Below are positions 8,022-15,634 of a stretch of DNA of 20,057 bases, piece after piece (positions within the stretch are counted from its first letter, which is position 1; every line of letters starts with the position of its first letter). The stretch is from a virus: the IMG/VR virus record IMGVR_UViG_3300046009_015361, positions 1 to 20,057 of that record. One strand, written 5' to 3'. Made by a program: the position numbers and the translations under genes. The notes under the pieces are model-generated. The model was not told the origin of the DNA. It saw only the letters and a program-made list of their open reading frames with translations, and did not search any database.

Positions 8022-8354
8022 TTAACGATAATCATTATAATAAATAGTTTTGCCAGCTATATCTGTTGATTTTACTTCATTGTATGGATCCCCTTCAGGG
8101 AAAAGTTCTAACATATGTTCTTTATCAAAAGAAATATCTATACCTTCTTCTCCATCACCAGCAGTTGCTACTTTTGGATCACCCATGGTTTCAAAGTTAG
8201 AAAAAACATCACCTAATTTAGATGTGATTTCATCCATATTTTGATTTAAAAAATCAGCTATGTTTTCTTCATTCAACATTTCTTTGTATTGACCTTCAGT
8301 AATAATACCAGCCAACATTTGCATTCTAAGTGTTTCTTTGTTTACTTTTTTCAT
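8022..8354 (-). CDS. Leader-family acidic protein, 110 aa
   Basis: The start is set at the ATG at 8354, giving MKKVNKETLRMQMLAGIITE; a TTG 16 codons upstream lies inside the promoter and is rejected. The leader is identical to that of the 2036-2428 protein at residues 5-20 (NKETLRMQ onward), then GQYKEMLNE. I-T-E (18-20) and L-N-E (27-29) are candidate prohead-protease sites. The body (30-110) is acidic, with helices (ADFLNQNMDEITSKLGDVF) and no recognised family. It has its own promoter and terminator. A packaged or ejected role is an inference from the leader. Confidence 0.8.
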   Translation of the reverse strand: MKKVNKETLRMQMLAGIITEGQYKEMLNEENIADFLNQNMDEITSKLGDVFSNFETMGDPKVATAGDGEEGIDISFDKEHMLELFPEGDPYNEVKSTDIAGKTIYYNDYR

Positions 8355-8404
8355 TTTTTTTTTTATATTAATAAATATATGAAGAGATAGTAAGGTTGCC
8401 AAAT
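8282..8404. repeat. Duplicated promoter-leader cassette, copy B
   Basis: Second copy of the cassette at 2356-2477, in the same orientation and about 5.9 kb away. It covers the promoter, T-run and leader codons; the downstream coding parts are unrelated. Confidence 0.8.
8372..8403 (-). promoter_or_regulatory. Bacteroidota-type promoter, TTTG-N20-TATATTTA
   Basis: TTTG (8403-8400), 20 bases, TATATTTA (8379-8372) on the minus strand. It begins just after the stop of the polymerase C-terminal gene and drives the gene starting at 8354. Confidence 0.65.
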
Positions 8405-8407
8405 TTC

Positions 8408-9301
8408 CTAGCCAAAGCTAAAAAACTTTGAAATATGTTCGTTTAAAGTTAACTCCCAACCTATATCATTATATAATGTCTCTAATTTGTTTCGCATGAT
8501 GCTATCAAACAGTCCCTCTCTATCAATGTATTTCTCTACAATTTCAACTATTTCAGGTGAATCGTTGTAACCATTTAATCCAACTACTGTAAGTTGATAT
8601 GGGTTTGGTTTTAAAATCGCAACATACATTTTATCTCCAATTGTAAACTCTGTATATTTTTTGGTTAACCCTTTAAAACGTAATATATCGTTAGTTGCAA
8701 TTGCTGCTTTTGTGTTTACTGGACATTTTAATTTGAGTTTTGAGAATATTTCTCCAGCCATTGGTTTACGTTCAATATATTCTCCAATTTTCTTTAATCC
8801 GGTTGGTTTTAACAATTTGATCCAATCTATTGTGTTTACCATTTTCTTGAACTCCATTACGTCTTTGTCTATTTCGGTTTTGGATTTTCCAAATAGGATA
8901 TTTTTGATCAAATCTTCTCCAAAGTTTCTAAACAAATCGGGGAAATTTGATTTCATGATATCCAAACCTTTCATCTCCAATTCCTCAAGTGCTACACCTT
9001 CTTTGTTTACAATATACATGGCGTAACGGCGTTTACCAGACCAATATGCTTTTTCAGCGATTACCTCTTGTTTTAATACGAAGTGGTGTTTTGATTGTAT
9101 GTTGAAGAATTGCTGGGATATTTGGTTAAGGTTAGTATTGGCTTTTTCTTGGATTTTGTCTGTAATTTTGAGTAAAGCTTCTATGCGTTTTTCTCTAGGC
9201 CAAGAGTCTGAATCTGGGTAGAGTTTTTGGAGGAGTTTGGTAAGGGTAAAATAGGCACTGTCAGTATCCGAGGCTATAACATGATGAACTTTTATTTCCA
9301 T
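8408..9301 (-). CDS. 43B: DNA polymerase family B, C-terminal half (gp43B-like)
   Basis: A 297-aa palm/thumb part of a T4-type DNA polymerase. The start is the ATG at 9301 (MEIKVHHVIASDTDSAYF); a TTG 12 codons upstream lies within the terminator hairpin. SDTDS (11-15) is motif C with both catalytic aspartates. Further on are EKAYWSGKRRYAMYI (about 83-97), matching the KKRY motif of family B enzymes, and the thumb. With the 625-aa N-terminal piece the total is 922 aa, against 898 for T4 gp43, so nothing large is missing. The two pieces are separated by 1.4 kb holding two other genes and a terminator, so they are probably made as separate polypeptides that assemble. Confidence 0.92.
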   Translation of the reverse strand: MEIKVHHVIASDTDSAYFTLTKLLQKLYPDSDSWPREKRIEALLKITDKIQEKANTNLNQISQQFFNIQSKHHFVLKQEVIAEKAYWSGKRRYAMYIVNKEGVALEELEMKGLDIMKSNFPDLFRNFGEDLIKNILFGKSKTEIDKDVMEFKKMVNTIDWIKLLKPTGLKKIGEYIERKPMAGEIFSKLKLKCPVNTKAAIATNDILRFKGLTKKYTEFTIGDKMYVAILKPNPYQLTVVGLNGYNDSPEIVEIVEKYIDREGLFDSIMRNKLETLYNDIGWELTLNEHISKFFSFG

Positions 9302-9306
9302 AACAT

Positions 9307-9338
9307 TTAATATAAGAAAAAGCCTGCGGGTAGGCAAG
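9307..9338 (-). promoter_or_regulatory. Promoter embedded in a terminator hairpin (copy 5)
   Basis: CTTG (9338-9335), exactly 20 bases, TATATTAA (9314-9307) on the minus strand; the ATG of the polymerase C-terminal half follows after five bases. It gives the split-off half its own transcription start. Confidence 0.6.
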
Positions 9339-9347
9339 CTTTTTTTT
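9317..9347 (-). terminator. Intrinsic terminator hairpin (copy 5)
   Basis: GCTTGC, loop CTACCC, GCAGGC (one G-U pair) with eight A before and five T after on the minus strand. It follows the stop of the leader-family gene at 9353. Confidence 0.75.
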
Positions 9348-9352
9348 AGATT

Positions 9353-9934
9353 TTAAGAATTTATAACGTCGTTTAAATCATCTAAAAATATATTTAACCA
9401 TATATTTTCTATATTTTCATCAAAAAGTATGAGCATATTTTGAGCAAAATTTTCTCTTGGTGAATTCCAATACATGAATTGTAATTCTGGTTTAGCAAAG
9501 TCATCAAAAAATCCATCATAACGTTTTGGATATTGTTGATAAAAAAGATCTGCTGCTTGTTTTAAATTATCGTCGGTTATTTGGTCTTGATCCCAATTTC
9601 CCCCACTACTGTTCCATAATTTTTTAATTTTATCTTTATGGGTAAGAATATAATCGGTAAATATGTCTTTATCTATTTCAAGATCTTCATCTCCACTAAC
9701 AAAAAAAGCATCCCTCAATGTTCCGTTATCTAAAAATTCAACAGGAGGTAATTCTTTTTCTTGGGCATATGCATCTAGATATTCTTTTTCATATGGGGAT
9801 AAACTATCTATTCCTTTAGAGGATATTTTATCTAAAATACGATTTACAATTTCTATATCTTCTAAAAGTTGTTTATATTGACTTTCTGTAATTATACCAG
9901 CCAACATTTGCATACGTAATTGCTCTTGTGTCAT
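9353..9934 (-). CDS. Leader-family acidic protein between polymerase halves, 193 aa
   Basis: The N-terminus MTQEQLRMQMLAGIITE then SQYKQLLED carries the shared leader; I-T-E at 15-17 and L-L-E at about 23-25 fit the (I/L)-x-E prohead protease rule. The body is acidic and aromatic, mostly helical (VNRILDKISSKGID, EKEYLDAYAQEKELP, DDFAKPELQFMYWNS), and not recognised. It sits between the homing endonuclease and the polymerase C-terminal half, an insertion not seen in T4. It lacks the promoter cassette of the copies at 2036 and 8022 and probably depends on upstream transcription. It is closed by terminator copy 5. Confidence 0.8.
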   Translation of the reverse strand: MTQEQLRMQMLAGIITESQYKQLLEDIEIVNRILDKISSKGIDSLSPYEKEYLDAYAQEKELPPVEFLDNGTLRDAFFVSGDEDLEIDKDIFTDYILTHKDKIKKLWNSSGGNWDQDQITDDNLKQAADLFYQQYPKRYDGFFDDFAKPELQFMYWNSPRENFAQNMLILFDENIENIWLNIFLDDLNDVINS

Positions 9935-9963
9935 TTTATACTTTATTATACATATGGAAATTT

Positions 9964-10662
9964 TTATTTATACTTCCATATAAATCCATTAGTTTGGGAA
10001 AAAATACCTCTACATACCTTTGAAATAGTAGAACAATTACTTTTAGTTTTTTCAGCCGCTATCATAGTATTTGGATATTCTGCTATGAAATTCCCATCTA
10101 AATCAAATTGCTGTACTGTTTTTGCTTTTTTAGATGGTTTACCTCTAAGTTTTTCAGATATTCGAGCTCCCATTCCTTCTGGTTTTGGTACACCTTTTCT
10201 AACTTCACGCATCATGTCTCCAAATCCTTCTGGTTTGGGTTTACCTTTAAGTGCTTTGCTTTTTTTCTCCCCTGTACCTTCGGGTTGTTTTTTCCCTTTA
10301 AGGTGTTGGGTAACCCATGGATTTTTTCTTCCTGTAAGTGTATTACTTAATTTTTCTTTGGTTGATTCGCTCATAGTATATCCACCCCATCCATTTTCTG
10401 TTCTAATATTACATAAATTTTCATATCCTATTTGGGTACAAAAATATGATTCTAGTTCAAATGCTTTTTGTTCAGATAAGTTGTTTACAAGAATTTCAGT
10501 TTCAAACCCGTGTTTGTTTACTATGTTCCACCAATATTGGTTTCTACCTGATTTGGATTGGTATCTGTTTTCTTTTCCTTTTCCTATATAAAAACATTTT
10601 CCGTCTGTTTTTTTTCTATGGCAATATATGTAAAAAATATTCTCTTTCATTTTATTATACAT
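9964..10662 (-). CDS. GIY-YIG homing endonuclease with NUMOD repeats
   Basis: A homing endonuclease that would cut a specific DNA site and spread its own gene. The N-terminal GIY-YIG nuclease shows FYIY...CFYIGKGKENRY and the catalytic-type glutamate in KAFELESYF. The middle holds three tandem ~17-residue basic units (KGKKQPEG, KGKPKPEG, KGVPKPEG) plus a partial fourth, i.e. NUMOD3 DNA-binding modules. The C-terminus (VQQFDLDGNFIAEY ... GFIWKYK) is a NUMOD1 helix-turn-helix-like module. The start is taken as the first ATG after the polymerase stop (10662, MYNKMKENIF); the ATG at 10650 is equally possible. It lies exactly where the polymerase gene is split and is probably the agent or relic of the split. 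Confidence 0.9.
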   Translation of the reverse strand: MYNKMKENIFYIYCHRKKTDGKCFYIGKGKENRYQSKSGRNQYWWNIVNKHGFETEILVNNLSEQKAFELESYFCTQIGYENLCNIRTENGWGGYTMSESTKEKLSNTLTGRKNPWVTQHLKGKKQPEGTGEKKSKALKGKPKPEGFGDMMREVRKGVPKPEGMGARISEKLRGKPSKKAKTVQQFDLDGNFIAEYPNTMIAAEKTKSNCSTISKVCRGIFSQTNGFIWKYK

Positions 10663-10696
10663 ATTACCAACTATGGGCAAAGATGACAAGTACTGG

Positions 10697-12574
10697 TCAA
10701 AGATCAAAAATTTCTTTAAGTTCTTCTACATCTATTTCTAGATATTCATCTATCATATCGTTTATACCATCAATACTAGCTTTAACTAACCTTTGACCGC
10801 TGTTGGTTATACCTGCAGAGCAAATTTTAAATCCATCTGTAAAACGCCAAGAATTGATTGCATATGTACCATACAAGGCGTTTTGTAAGATTTTAAATGC
10901 CATCTGGTACAAGTCATATAGTTTATAGTTTGCCCAATCTTCTGCTTTACCAGCAGTTTTCTTAAGTGCTCTGTAATGTTCTCGTTTATCAAACCAATCC
11001 TCCAATACCTCACAGGCAATGCTTTTAATATCGGTTCTAAAAAATGCTCCACTAGCAGAAATTGTCCATTCATTGTCCTCTATGAGTTTGATAAGACTTC
11101 CTATAGGAATATTTGCATCTTTAAGTTGGTATGAGTATTTGTTTAGTTTTTGGATATGGATTTTTTCTTGTGGGTCACGTTGCTTTAATTGCTCTAGCGA
11201 ATTATATTGCTCGTAATTGTCTTTTGTAACAATTCTACCCATCAATGTTTCAACACCCAAATTCAATGATTTGATAATTGAAGGATATAGCGAGGTAAAG
11301 TCAAGGTCGGATACATCTGAGTATAAACCTGGTATAGGGTCAAGTAAATATCCTCCAGCATATGAATCTTTTTTACGAATTGTTTTAGGGTAACGTTGGA
11401 TATATTTGTTGGAGAATGTTTTAACTACAATTGCATCCTTTTCAATACTGTAAACAATACCTTCAATTGTTGGGGTACCTCGTTGATGAATGACATGATC
11501 TCCCAACTCTAATTCTCTAATTGAATTGTTTGTTGTGGTTGGTTTGTTTGGTGCAACTATACCTTTACGTTTCAAGTATGTTAAAATAGCACCCTCATTT
11601 AATGCTGTATTGTAGTAAATTGATTCGTATGGGGTGTGGCATAAATGGGATATCAAAACAGTTAATTCAATGAATTTTAACTTTTCCTCTAATGCCTCTA
11701 TAATCTCAACATCTCGAATGTTATATTCAATAAATTTGATTGGATCTTCTCTAAATAAAGTATCAAGATTACCATTGTACTCTATTTTTCCCATTTTAGC
11801 ATATTTGGTTCCAATATCTCCTAATTTGTAAGATGGTTCTTCCTTCATGATATATTTTCTTAACAATAACATAAAGTCAAGACAATTTACAAGTCCAATT
11901 TTAATTGGAGAGTTTGGTTGGGATGGAACTTCATCAATTTTACCTACAGGAGATAAACGATATACTTCATCTCCTAAACGTTTTTTAATCCTATAGTACA
12001 AATACGGGATATCGAAGAAATCTGAATTCCATCCTACTACAATTGTAGGGTCCATTTGTTCCCATTTCAATAAAAATTTACGTAATAGTGTATTTTCATC
12101 AGGGCAAGATACAATTACTTTTCCATCTGCCTCCAAATCATCAATGTTACCTTGTTTATCTAAGATAAAACATGTTTTTTCTTTTGTGGCAGCATCAATT
12201 AAAGCAATAGCTGTAACTTCAGCATTTGCCTCTTTTATGGTTTGGGGTGTAAGTGCTCCTAAAATTTCAATCTCAATATCCAAATAAACGGTATTGTGAT
12301 AAGAGGGCATATCATCTGTTTCGTAGTACAAGTCTCTTAAAAGTACCAATTCACGGTCAATATCTTTTTCATATATTGTAGGATCTTTTCTATCATATTT
12401 GCCTTGAAAGGCAGAACACCTTTCACCAAATAGTGTAAAGTGTTCTCCCTCTTCATCAAGTTTATATAAAGTAGGCCAATATTGGAATTTATGTATTCCT
12501 TTTTCATCGTCCCTTAGATAGTAATGGTACTGATCCTCGCCGGGTTGTCTTGTATAATGGACTGATTGGTACAA
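10697..12574 (-). CDS. 43A: DNA polymerase family B, N-terminal part (gp43A-like)
   Basis: A 625-aa part of the replicative polymerase with proofreading domain and most of the palm and fingers. Exo I is LDIEIE (98-103; D99, E101), Exo II WNSDFFD (182-188), Exo III YNIRD (284-288), motif A DLDFTSLYPSI (423-433) and motif B KILQNALYG (561-569). It stops at EIFDL, after motif B and before motif C, which is encoded at 8408-9301. Residues about 345-402 look like an extra small beta domain (LGDHVIHQRGTPTIEG) between the usual GIVAPNKP and GGYLLDPIPGLY. The start is a TTG at 12574: an in-frame TAA lies four codons upstream and there is no ATG until residue 89, so a rare start codon is needed. This kind of split is known for gp43 of some Aeromonas T4-like phages. 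Confidence 0.93.
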   Translation of the reverse strand: MYQSVHYTRQPGEDQYHYYLRDDEKGIHKFQYWPTLYKLDEEGEHFTLFGERCSAFQGKYDRKDPTIYEKDIDRELVLLRDLYYETDDMPSYHNTVYLDIEIEILGALTPQTIKEANAEVTAIALIDAATKEKTCFILDKQGNIDDLEADGKVIVSCPDENTLLRKFLLKWEQMDPTIVVGWNSDFFDIPYLYYRIKKRLGDEVYRLSPVGKIDEVPSQPNSPIKIGLVNCLDFMLLLRKYIMKEEPSYKLGDIGTKYAKMGKIEYNGNLDTLFREDPIKFIEYNIRDVEIIEALEEKLKFIELTVLISHLCHTPYESIYYNTALNEGAILTYLKRKGIVAPNKPTTTNNSIRELELGDHVIHQRGTPTIEGIVYSIEKDAIVVKTFSNKYIQRYPKTIRKKDSYAGGYLLDPIPGLYSDVSDLDFTSLYPSIIKSLNLGVETLMGRIVTKDNYEQYNSLEQLKQRDPQEKIHIQKLNKYSYQLKDANIPIGSLIKLIEDNEWTISASGAFFRTDIKSIACEVLEDWFDKREHYRALKKTAGKAEDWANYKLYDLYQMAFKILQNALYGTYAINSWRFTDGFKICSAGITNSGQRLVKASIDGINDMIDEYLEIDVEELKEIFDL

Positions 12575-12593
12575 AACTTTTATTTATTTTAAA

Positions 12594-12920
12594 TTATTTT
12601 TTCTTTGTTGATTTTTTAGCTACAACTGGCTCTTCTACTTCTGTTTCTTCAACAATTTCTTCTACTGTTGGTTCTTCTACTGTTGGTTCTTCTACTAAGG
12701 TAATTTCTTCAAATATACCTTCCTCATTTTTTACCAAAACGTTTTGTTCTGTGTCAACTACTGGTTCCTCCACAACTACTTCTTCAACGATTGCTTCTGA
12801 AGGGAATAATGTGTTTTCTAATTCAGCTACTAAAGAATTTAATTCGTTGAATCTAATGTTTGGTTGTGACCAAATAATTTGGTGTTTTAAATCTGCAATA
12901 ATTGCTTCTACTGTTCTCAT
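12594..12920 (-). CDS. Acidic repeat protein with lysine tail, 108 aa
   Basis: The first ~40 residues form a helical segment (TVEAIIADLKHQIIW; RFNELNSLVAELENTLF). The remainder is a low-complexity acidic run of E/V/P/T with repeated VEEPTVEE-type units, ending in a basic tail (VAKKSTKKK). Such acidic-then-basic tails suit a protein that binds other proteins or nucleic acids in a charge-dependent way, but no function can be assigned. The short repeats are likely to vary in number between relatives. It lies between the MazG-like gene and the polymerase, with gaps of 3 and 19 bases, so it probably shares their transcript. Confidence 0.7.
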   Translation of the reverse strand: MRTVEAIIADLKHQIIWSQPNIRFNELNSLVAELENTLFPSEAIVEEVVVEEPVVDTEQNVLVKNEEGIFEEITLVEEPTVEEPTVEEIVEETEVEEPVVAKKSTKKK

Positions 12921-12923
12921 ATA

Positions 12924-13559
12924 TTATTTGTTAAAAAATTTACTTAAATCTGGTCTAAAATAGTTAATGTTTTTCATTACTTTTCTATCACGTGTTCTAT
13001 AGACGATATAATATTCGCCAACCTTTTCATAGTGACACGGTTCACCTTGCTCTTTGGATCGTAGCTCAACTGTAGACTGTGCTTCCTCCTCACTTGAGCA
13101 AGCCTTGCTAAGATTCGATGCTTGTACTTCTTGATACGCGGGCCATATTTTATCCTTAAGGCCGTGTAGCAAAGTACCATTCCCAAGCGAAACATACGTG
13201 ATGTCACACAAAGCATCAAGAACTTCAACAATGTCCCCTGTTTCACATGCATGTTTATATTCCTCGAGTTCTTCCAAAATGAAATTATAGACAAACATCC
13301 ACTCCTTCTCAGCGGGAATGACCGGGTTATAATTATTTGGTTTTCCCATTATTGCATTGAACTCCTCAACTTCTGATACGAATGGTACATAAGATGATTT
13401 TGAGGTTTCATCTGTAAGATCATAAATTTCATTTTGTAATTCTCTAATTTTAGATACTACATCATCTCCAAACTCAATTTTGGACATCATAGATAAATCT
13501 ATGGCCTGCCCATACAGTACTTTAATTAATTCTTCTTGTTTTTTTTCTAATTGTGTCAT
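12924..13559 (-). CDS. MazG-like nucleotide pyrophosphohydrolase, 211 aa
   Basis: All-alpha NTP pyrophosphohydrolase type, which would hydrolyse (d)NTPs to monophosphates and pyrophosphate. The domain runs from about 60 to 155: VEEFNAIMGKP (about 64-74), ILEELEEYKHACETGD (about 94-109; the E-x-x-E metal motif), then EVLDALCDITYVSLG (about 112-126; the E-x-x-D motif) and a C-terminal SNLSK. N-terminal (1-60) and C-terminal (YYIVYRTRDRKVM) extensions frame it. Phages use such enzymes to adjust nucleotide pools or remove alarmones. The DNA of the core, roughly 13010-13330, is visibly richer in G+C than its surroundings, as if acquired from elsewhere. ATGA overlap with the 59-aa gene upstream. 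Confidence 0.8.
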   Translation of the reverse strand: MTQLEKKQEELIKVLYGQAIDLSMMSKIEFGDDVVSKIRELQNEIYDLTDETSKSSYVPFVSEVEEFNAIMGKPNNYNPVIPAEKEWMFVYNFILEELEEYKHACETGDIVEVLDALCDITYVSLGNGTLLHGLKDKIWPAYQEVQASNLSKACSSEEEAQSTVELRSKEQGEPCHYEKVGEYYIVYRTRDRKVMKNINYFRPDLSKFFNK

Positions 13560-13735
13560 TTTTCTTGTTCTATTAAATGGTAATATAATCTTTCACTGGT
13601 GGTTTTAACCCAAGTGTTTACTCTCTGGTCATTAAAGCTGTCTTTCTTTTTTGGATCTATCAGTATAGATAGATTTCCTTTCATTTCAGCTTTAATCAAT
13701 TCAAGTATTTCTTCTTTAGATCTGGTGTCCATCAT
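13556..13735 (-). CDS. Small charged protein, 59 aa
   Basis: A short frame begins MMDTRSKEEILELIKAEMKG, immediately after the FolE2 stop (ATG at 13735 next to the TAG at 13738-13736), and ends with TGA overlapping the MazG-like ATG (ATGA). It fills the gap exactly, which is strong contextual support. The protein is helical and charged, with ILIDPKKKDSF in the middle and TTSERLYYHLIEQEK at the end. No family recognised. It is presumably translated from the FolE2-MazG transcript. Confidence 0.65.
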   Translation of the reverse strand: MMDTRSKEEILELIKAEMKGNLSILIDPKKKDSFNDQRVNTWVKTTSERLYYHLIEQEK

Positions 13736-14740
13736 CTAACATACTAAACTTCTATATACCTCTACTGGCACATCGGGGGTTAAACCACCAGGTACACCTT
13801 TTACTAGTACTGAAATAGCATCATGTGAGTGCAATGATTCTAAGTGGGAACAAATGATTTTAAAATCTTTAATGGAAGGATTTTTTTCTAATTGTTCGTG
13901 GATTAAACGAGCTGCATCCTCTACAAATTTCAAATTAGCTCCATTCAATTCAGCAAATGCCTGCTCGTCTTCACGTTTAACCATAACTTGTGTTTCTGTT
14001 TGTAACGCTTCAACACACATGTCTCTCAAATCCTCGATCCATACCATCTTGTCAAATTCAATGGTGATACGAGTTTTACTACGTTGAGAGTGGGACACAA
14101 CTGCTTTGTTACGTTCTTCCATCGCTTGCATAGCTAATTCAAATGAACATGGACATGCAGATGAGTATACAAAATCAAAATGGATGAATTTTTTCAATGT
14201 ACCATCTGATTTATGTTGCGCCTCCAATGACACATTGTAGTATTGGTATCCAGATAACCCACTGCGAAGTGAATTTTGGATGATAGGAAAACTAAAATTT
14301 AATATGATGTGGGCATCATATGAACCCAGTTTGTCTTTGTAGCTGGATAAGATGTTTTCTAGTAGGTCGATGGAAAATGTTTGGTCTTTGTACTCGTAAA
14401 ATGAGCGCATGATTCGAGACATGTTGATGCCTTTCTTCTCTGCTTCTAATGATACAGTGCCTGTAACTCCAGTTTCCAATTCAATTGTGCTTCCGTCTTT
14501 TCTACGGAAAGTTAATGGTAAGCGGAAATTGTGGATTCCTACTTGGTGAATTTTAGTATGGGATCCTTGAATATTAGCTGAGGGGCCATTTTGTAAATCA
14601 TGTAGAGTTGAAATATATTCTTCTGTTGCTTTAAAGTTAGTATCGTAAGTGCGATCTAAACGATTACCCAATGAATTCGGATCATCTTTATACGGTAATG
14701 AACCTTCATCACCTAACCATTCATAAGTTGTGTTTTTCAT
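13736..14740 (-). CDS. folE2: GTP cyclohydrolase FolE2 (type IB)
   Basis: A 334-aa FolE2/COG1469 protein: it converts GTP to 7,8-dihydroneopterin triphosphate, the first step toward 7-deazaguanines (and folate). The signature is clear: SSACPCSFELA with the metal/catalytic cysteine region (193-203), SHSQRSKTRI (216-225; the HxQR motif), VMVKREDE (252-259), KFVEDAARLI (271-280) and HLESLHSHDA (299-308). Unlike FolE (type IA), FolE2 does not require zinc and works with other metals such as Mn. It has its own promoter (14756-14787) and lies 3-5 kb from the other preQ0 genes, with virion-type genes between. A ~50-residue N-terminal extension precedes the core. Confidence 0.92.
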   Translation of the reverse strand: MKNTTYEWLGDEGSLPYKDDPNSLGNRLDRTYDTNFKATEEYISTLHDLQNGPSANIQGSHTKIHQVGIHNFRLPLTFRRKDGSTIELETGVTGTVSLEAEKKGINMSRIMRSFYEYKDQTFSIDLLENILSSYKDKLGSYDAHIILNFSFPIIQNSLRSGLSGYQYYNVSLEAQHKSDGTLKKFIHFDFVYSSACPCSFELAMQAMEERNKAVVSHSQRSKTRITIEFDKMVWIEDLRDMCVEALQTETQVMVKREDEQAFAELNGANLKFVEDAARLIHEQLEKNPSIKDFKIICSHLESLHSHDAISVLVKGVPGGLTPDVPVEVYRSLVC

Positions 14741-14755
14741 ATATTTTGTTTTATT

Positions 14756-14787
14756 TAAATGTACGGATAATATTTTAAATATCCAAA
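14756..14787 (-). promoter_or_regulatory. Bacteroidota-type promoter for folE2, TTTG-N20-TACATTTA
   Basis: TTTG (14787-14784), exactly 20 bases, TACATTTA (14763-14756) on the minus strand, in the gap between the sulfotransferase stop and the folE2 ATG at 14740. Only the last position of the second box differs from TAnnTTTG. Confidence 0.65.
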
Positions 14788-14794
14788 TTATTTT

Positions 14795-15613
14795 TTACAA
14801 ATAATTGAATTTGTTAAAGTACCAAGCATAATGTTGTTTAATTTTATCACAATTATGGAATCCTAGAATGCTTATATAATCTTGCGGTACTGGTTTAATT
14901 GGGCTTTGGATCTGGTGGTCTCCAAATATTCCATGTATAACATCATTTTCGTGGGTTAATTGTTCAATGTTGTTAAAGTCGTGCTTGCAGTATGGAATTT
15001 CTAGATAATTGTATATGCGTTGCATTTCTGCCTCTGGGTTTGATGTAAAGTCTTCAAATCGAATGTAAAGAAAATGACTGTCGTATCCTTGTAAATGAGA
15101 GTCATATAGCCACTCTAAAGCAGGTCCAATAGGTGGGGCAACAGAAAAATGTTGTAAACGTGAATCCGTTGTCATGTTTTGAAGTTGAGCTCCGTTTACA
15201 ATTTGAGGGTCTTTGTGTGGGTTCTTTCTGTAATTTTTTTCCATAGAGGCAAATATACCTCTCAAATCTCGAACCATTACAATAGCTTTTGCTCCTGGTT
15301 CAATGAAATTTGCAAAACGAAAATTACCTGTCCATGCTCTACTTTTGTCTATAACGTAAGGACGATCTGTTAGAGCATCAAAGTAACCGTATAAACCAGC
15401 TCTACAAAAACCATGGAATGCTTTTTCCATTTCTTTTACATCTTGTGCTTTAAATGCATCCCCAGTTGAATAAATTGTACGTGCTGTTAATAGAAATTCT
15501 ACTATACCTGAAGTTGGTGTTGCATATATTTCAGGATTCTGCATTAAAACATTTTGTAACAGAGTTGAGCCTGCTCGTGGAAGCGAGGCGTTGAAAAAAA
15601 CCTTTTTTACCAT
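14795..15613 (-). CDS. Sulfotransferase family protein, 272 aa
   Basis: A PAPS-dependent sulfotransferase fold. The 5'-phosphosulfate loop is LPRAGSTLL (11-19), the 3'-phosphate segment is VMVRDLRGIFASM (112-124; R115 and S123 in the expected places), and a downstream RFEDFTSNPEAEMQRIYNYL (about 185-204) is the usual C-terminal helix motif. It would transfer sulfate to a sugar, protein or small molecule. It directly follows the fibre-like gene (21-base gap) with no terminator between, so the two are probably cotranscribed. A role in modifying virion or host-surface glycans is a guess from this position. The catalytic acid/base cannot be fixed by eye. Confidence 0.85.
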   Translation of the reverse strand: MVKKVFFNASLPRAGSTLLQNVLMQNPEIYATPTSGIVEFLLTARTIYSTGDAFKAQDVKEMEKAFHGFCRAGLYGYFDALTDRPYVIDKSRAWTGNFRFANFIEPGAKAIVMVRDLRGIFASMEKNYRKNPHKDPQIVNGAQLQNMTTDSRLQHFSVAPPIGPALEWLYDSHLQGYDSHFLYIRFEDFTSNPEAEMQRIYNYLEIPYCKHDFNNIEQLTHENDVIHGIFGDHQIQSPIKPVPQDYISILGFHNCDKIKQHYAWYFNKFNYL

Positions 15614-15634
15614 ATTATAACTTTTATTTTTTAA

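Noticed and set aside
9302-10696. Group I intron or intein interrupting the polymerase
   Set aside because: The insert contains a second, unrelated gene with its own terminator, both halves have plausible stops and starts, and no intein splice motifs are visible. An intron core was not found by eye, though it cannot be fully excluded.
12977-13294. Alternative minus-strand frame of 105 codons within the MazG-like gene
   Set aside because: It overlaps the catalytic core in another frame; the MazG motifs lie in the main frame and the shadow has no recognisable feature. Its openness follows from the higher G+C there.
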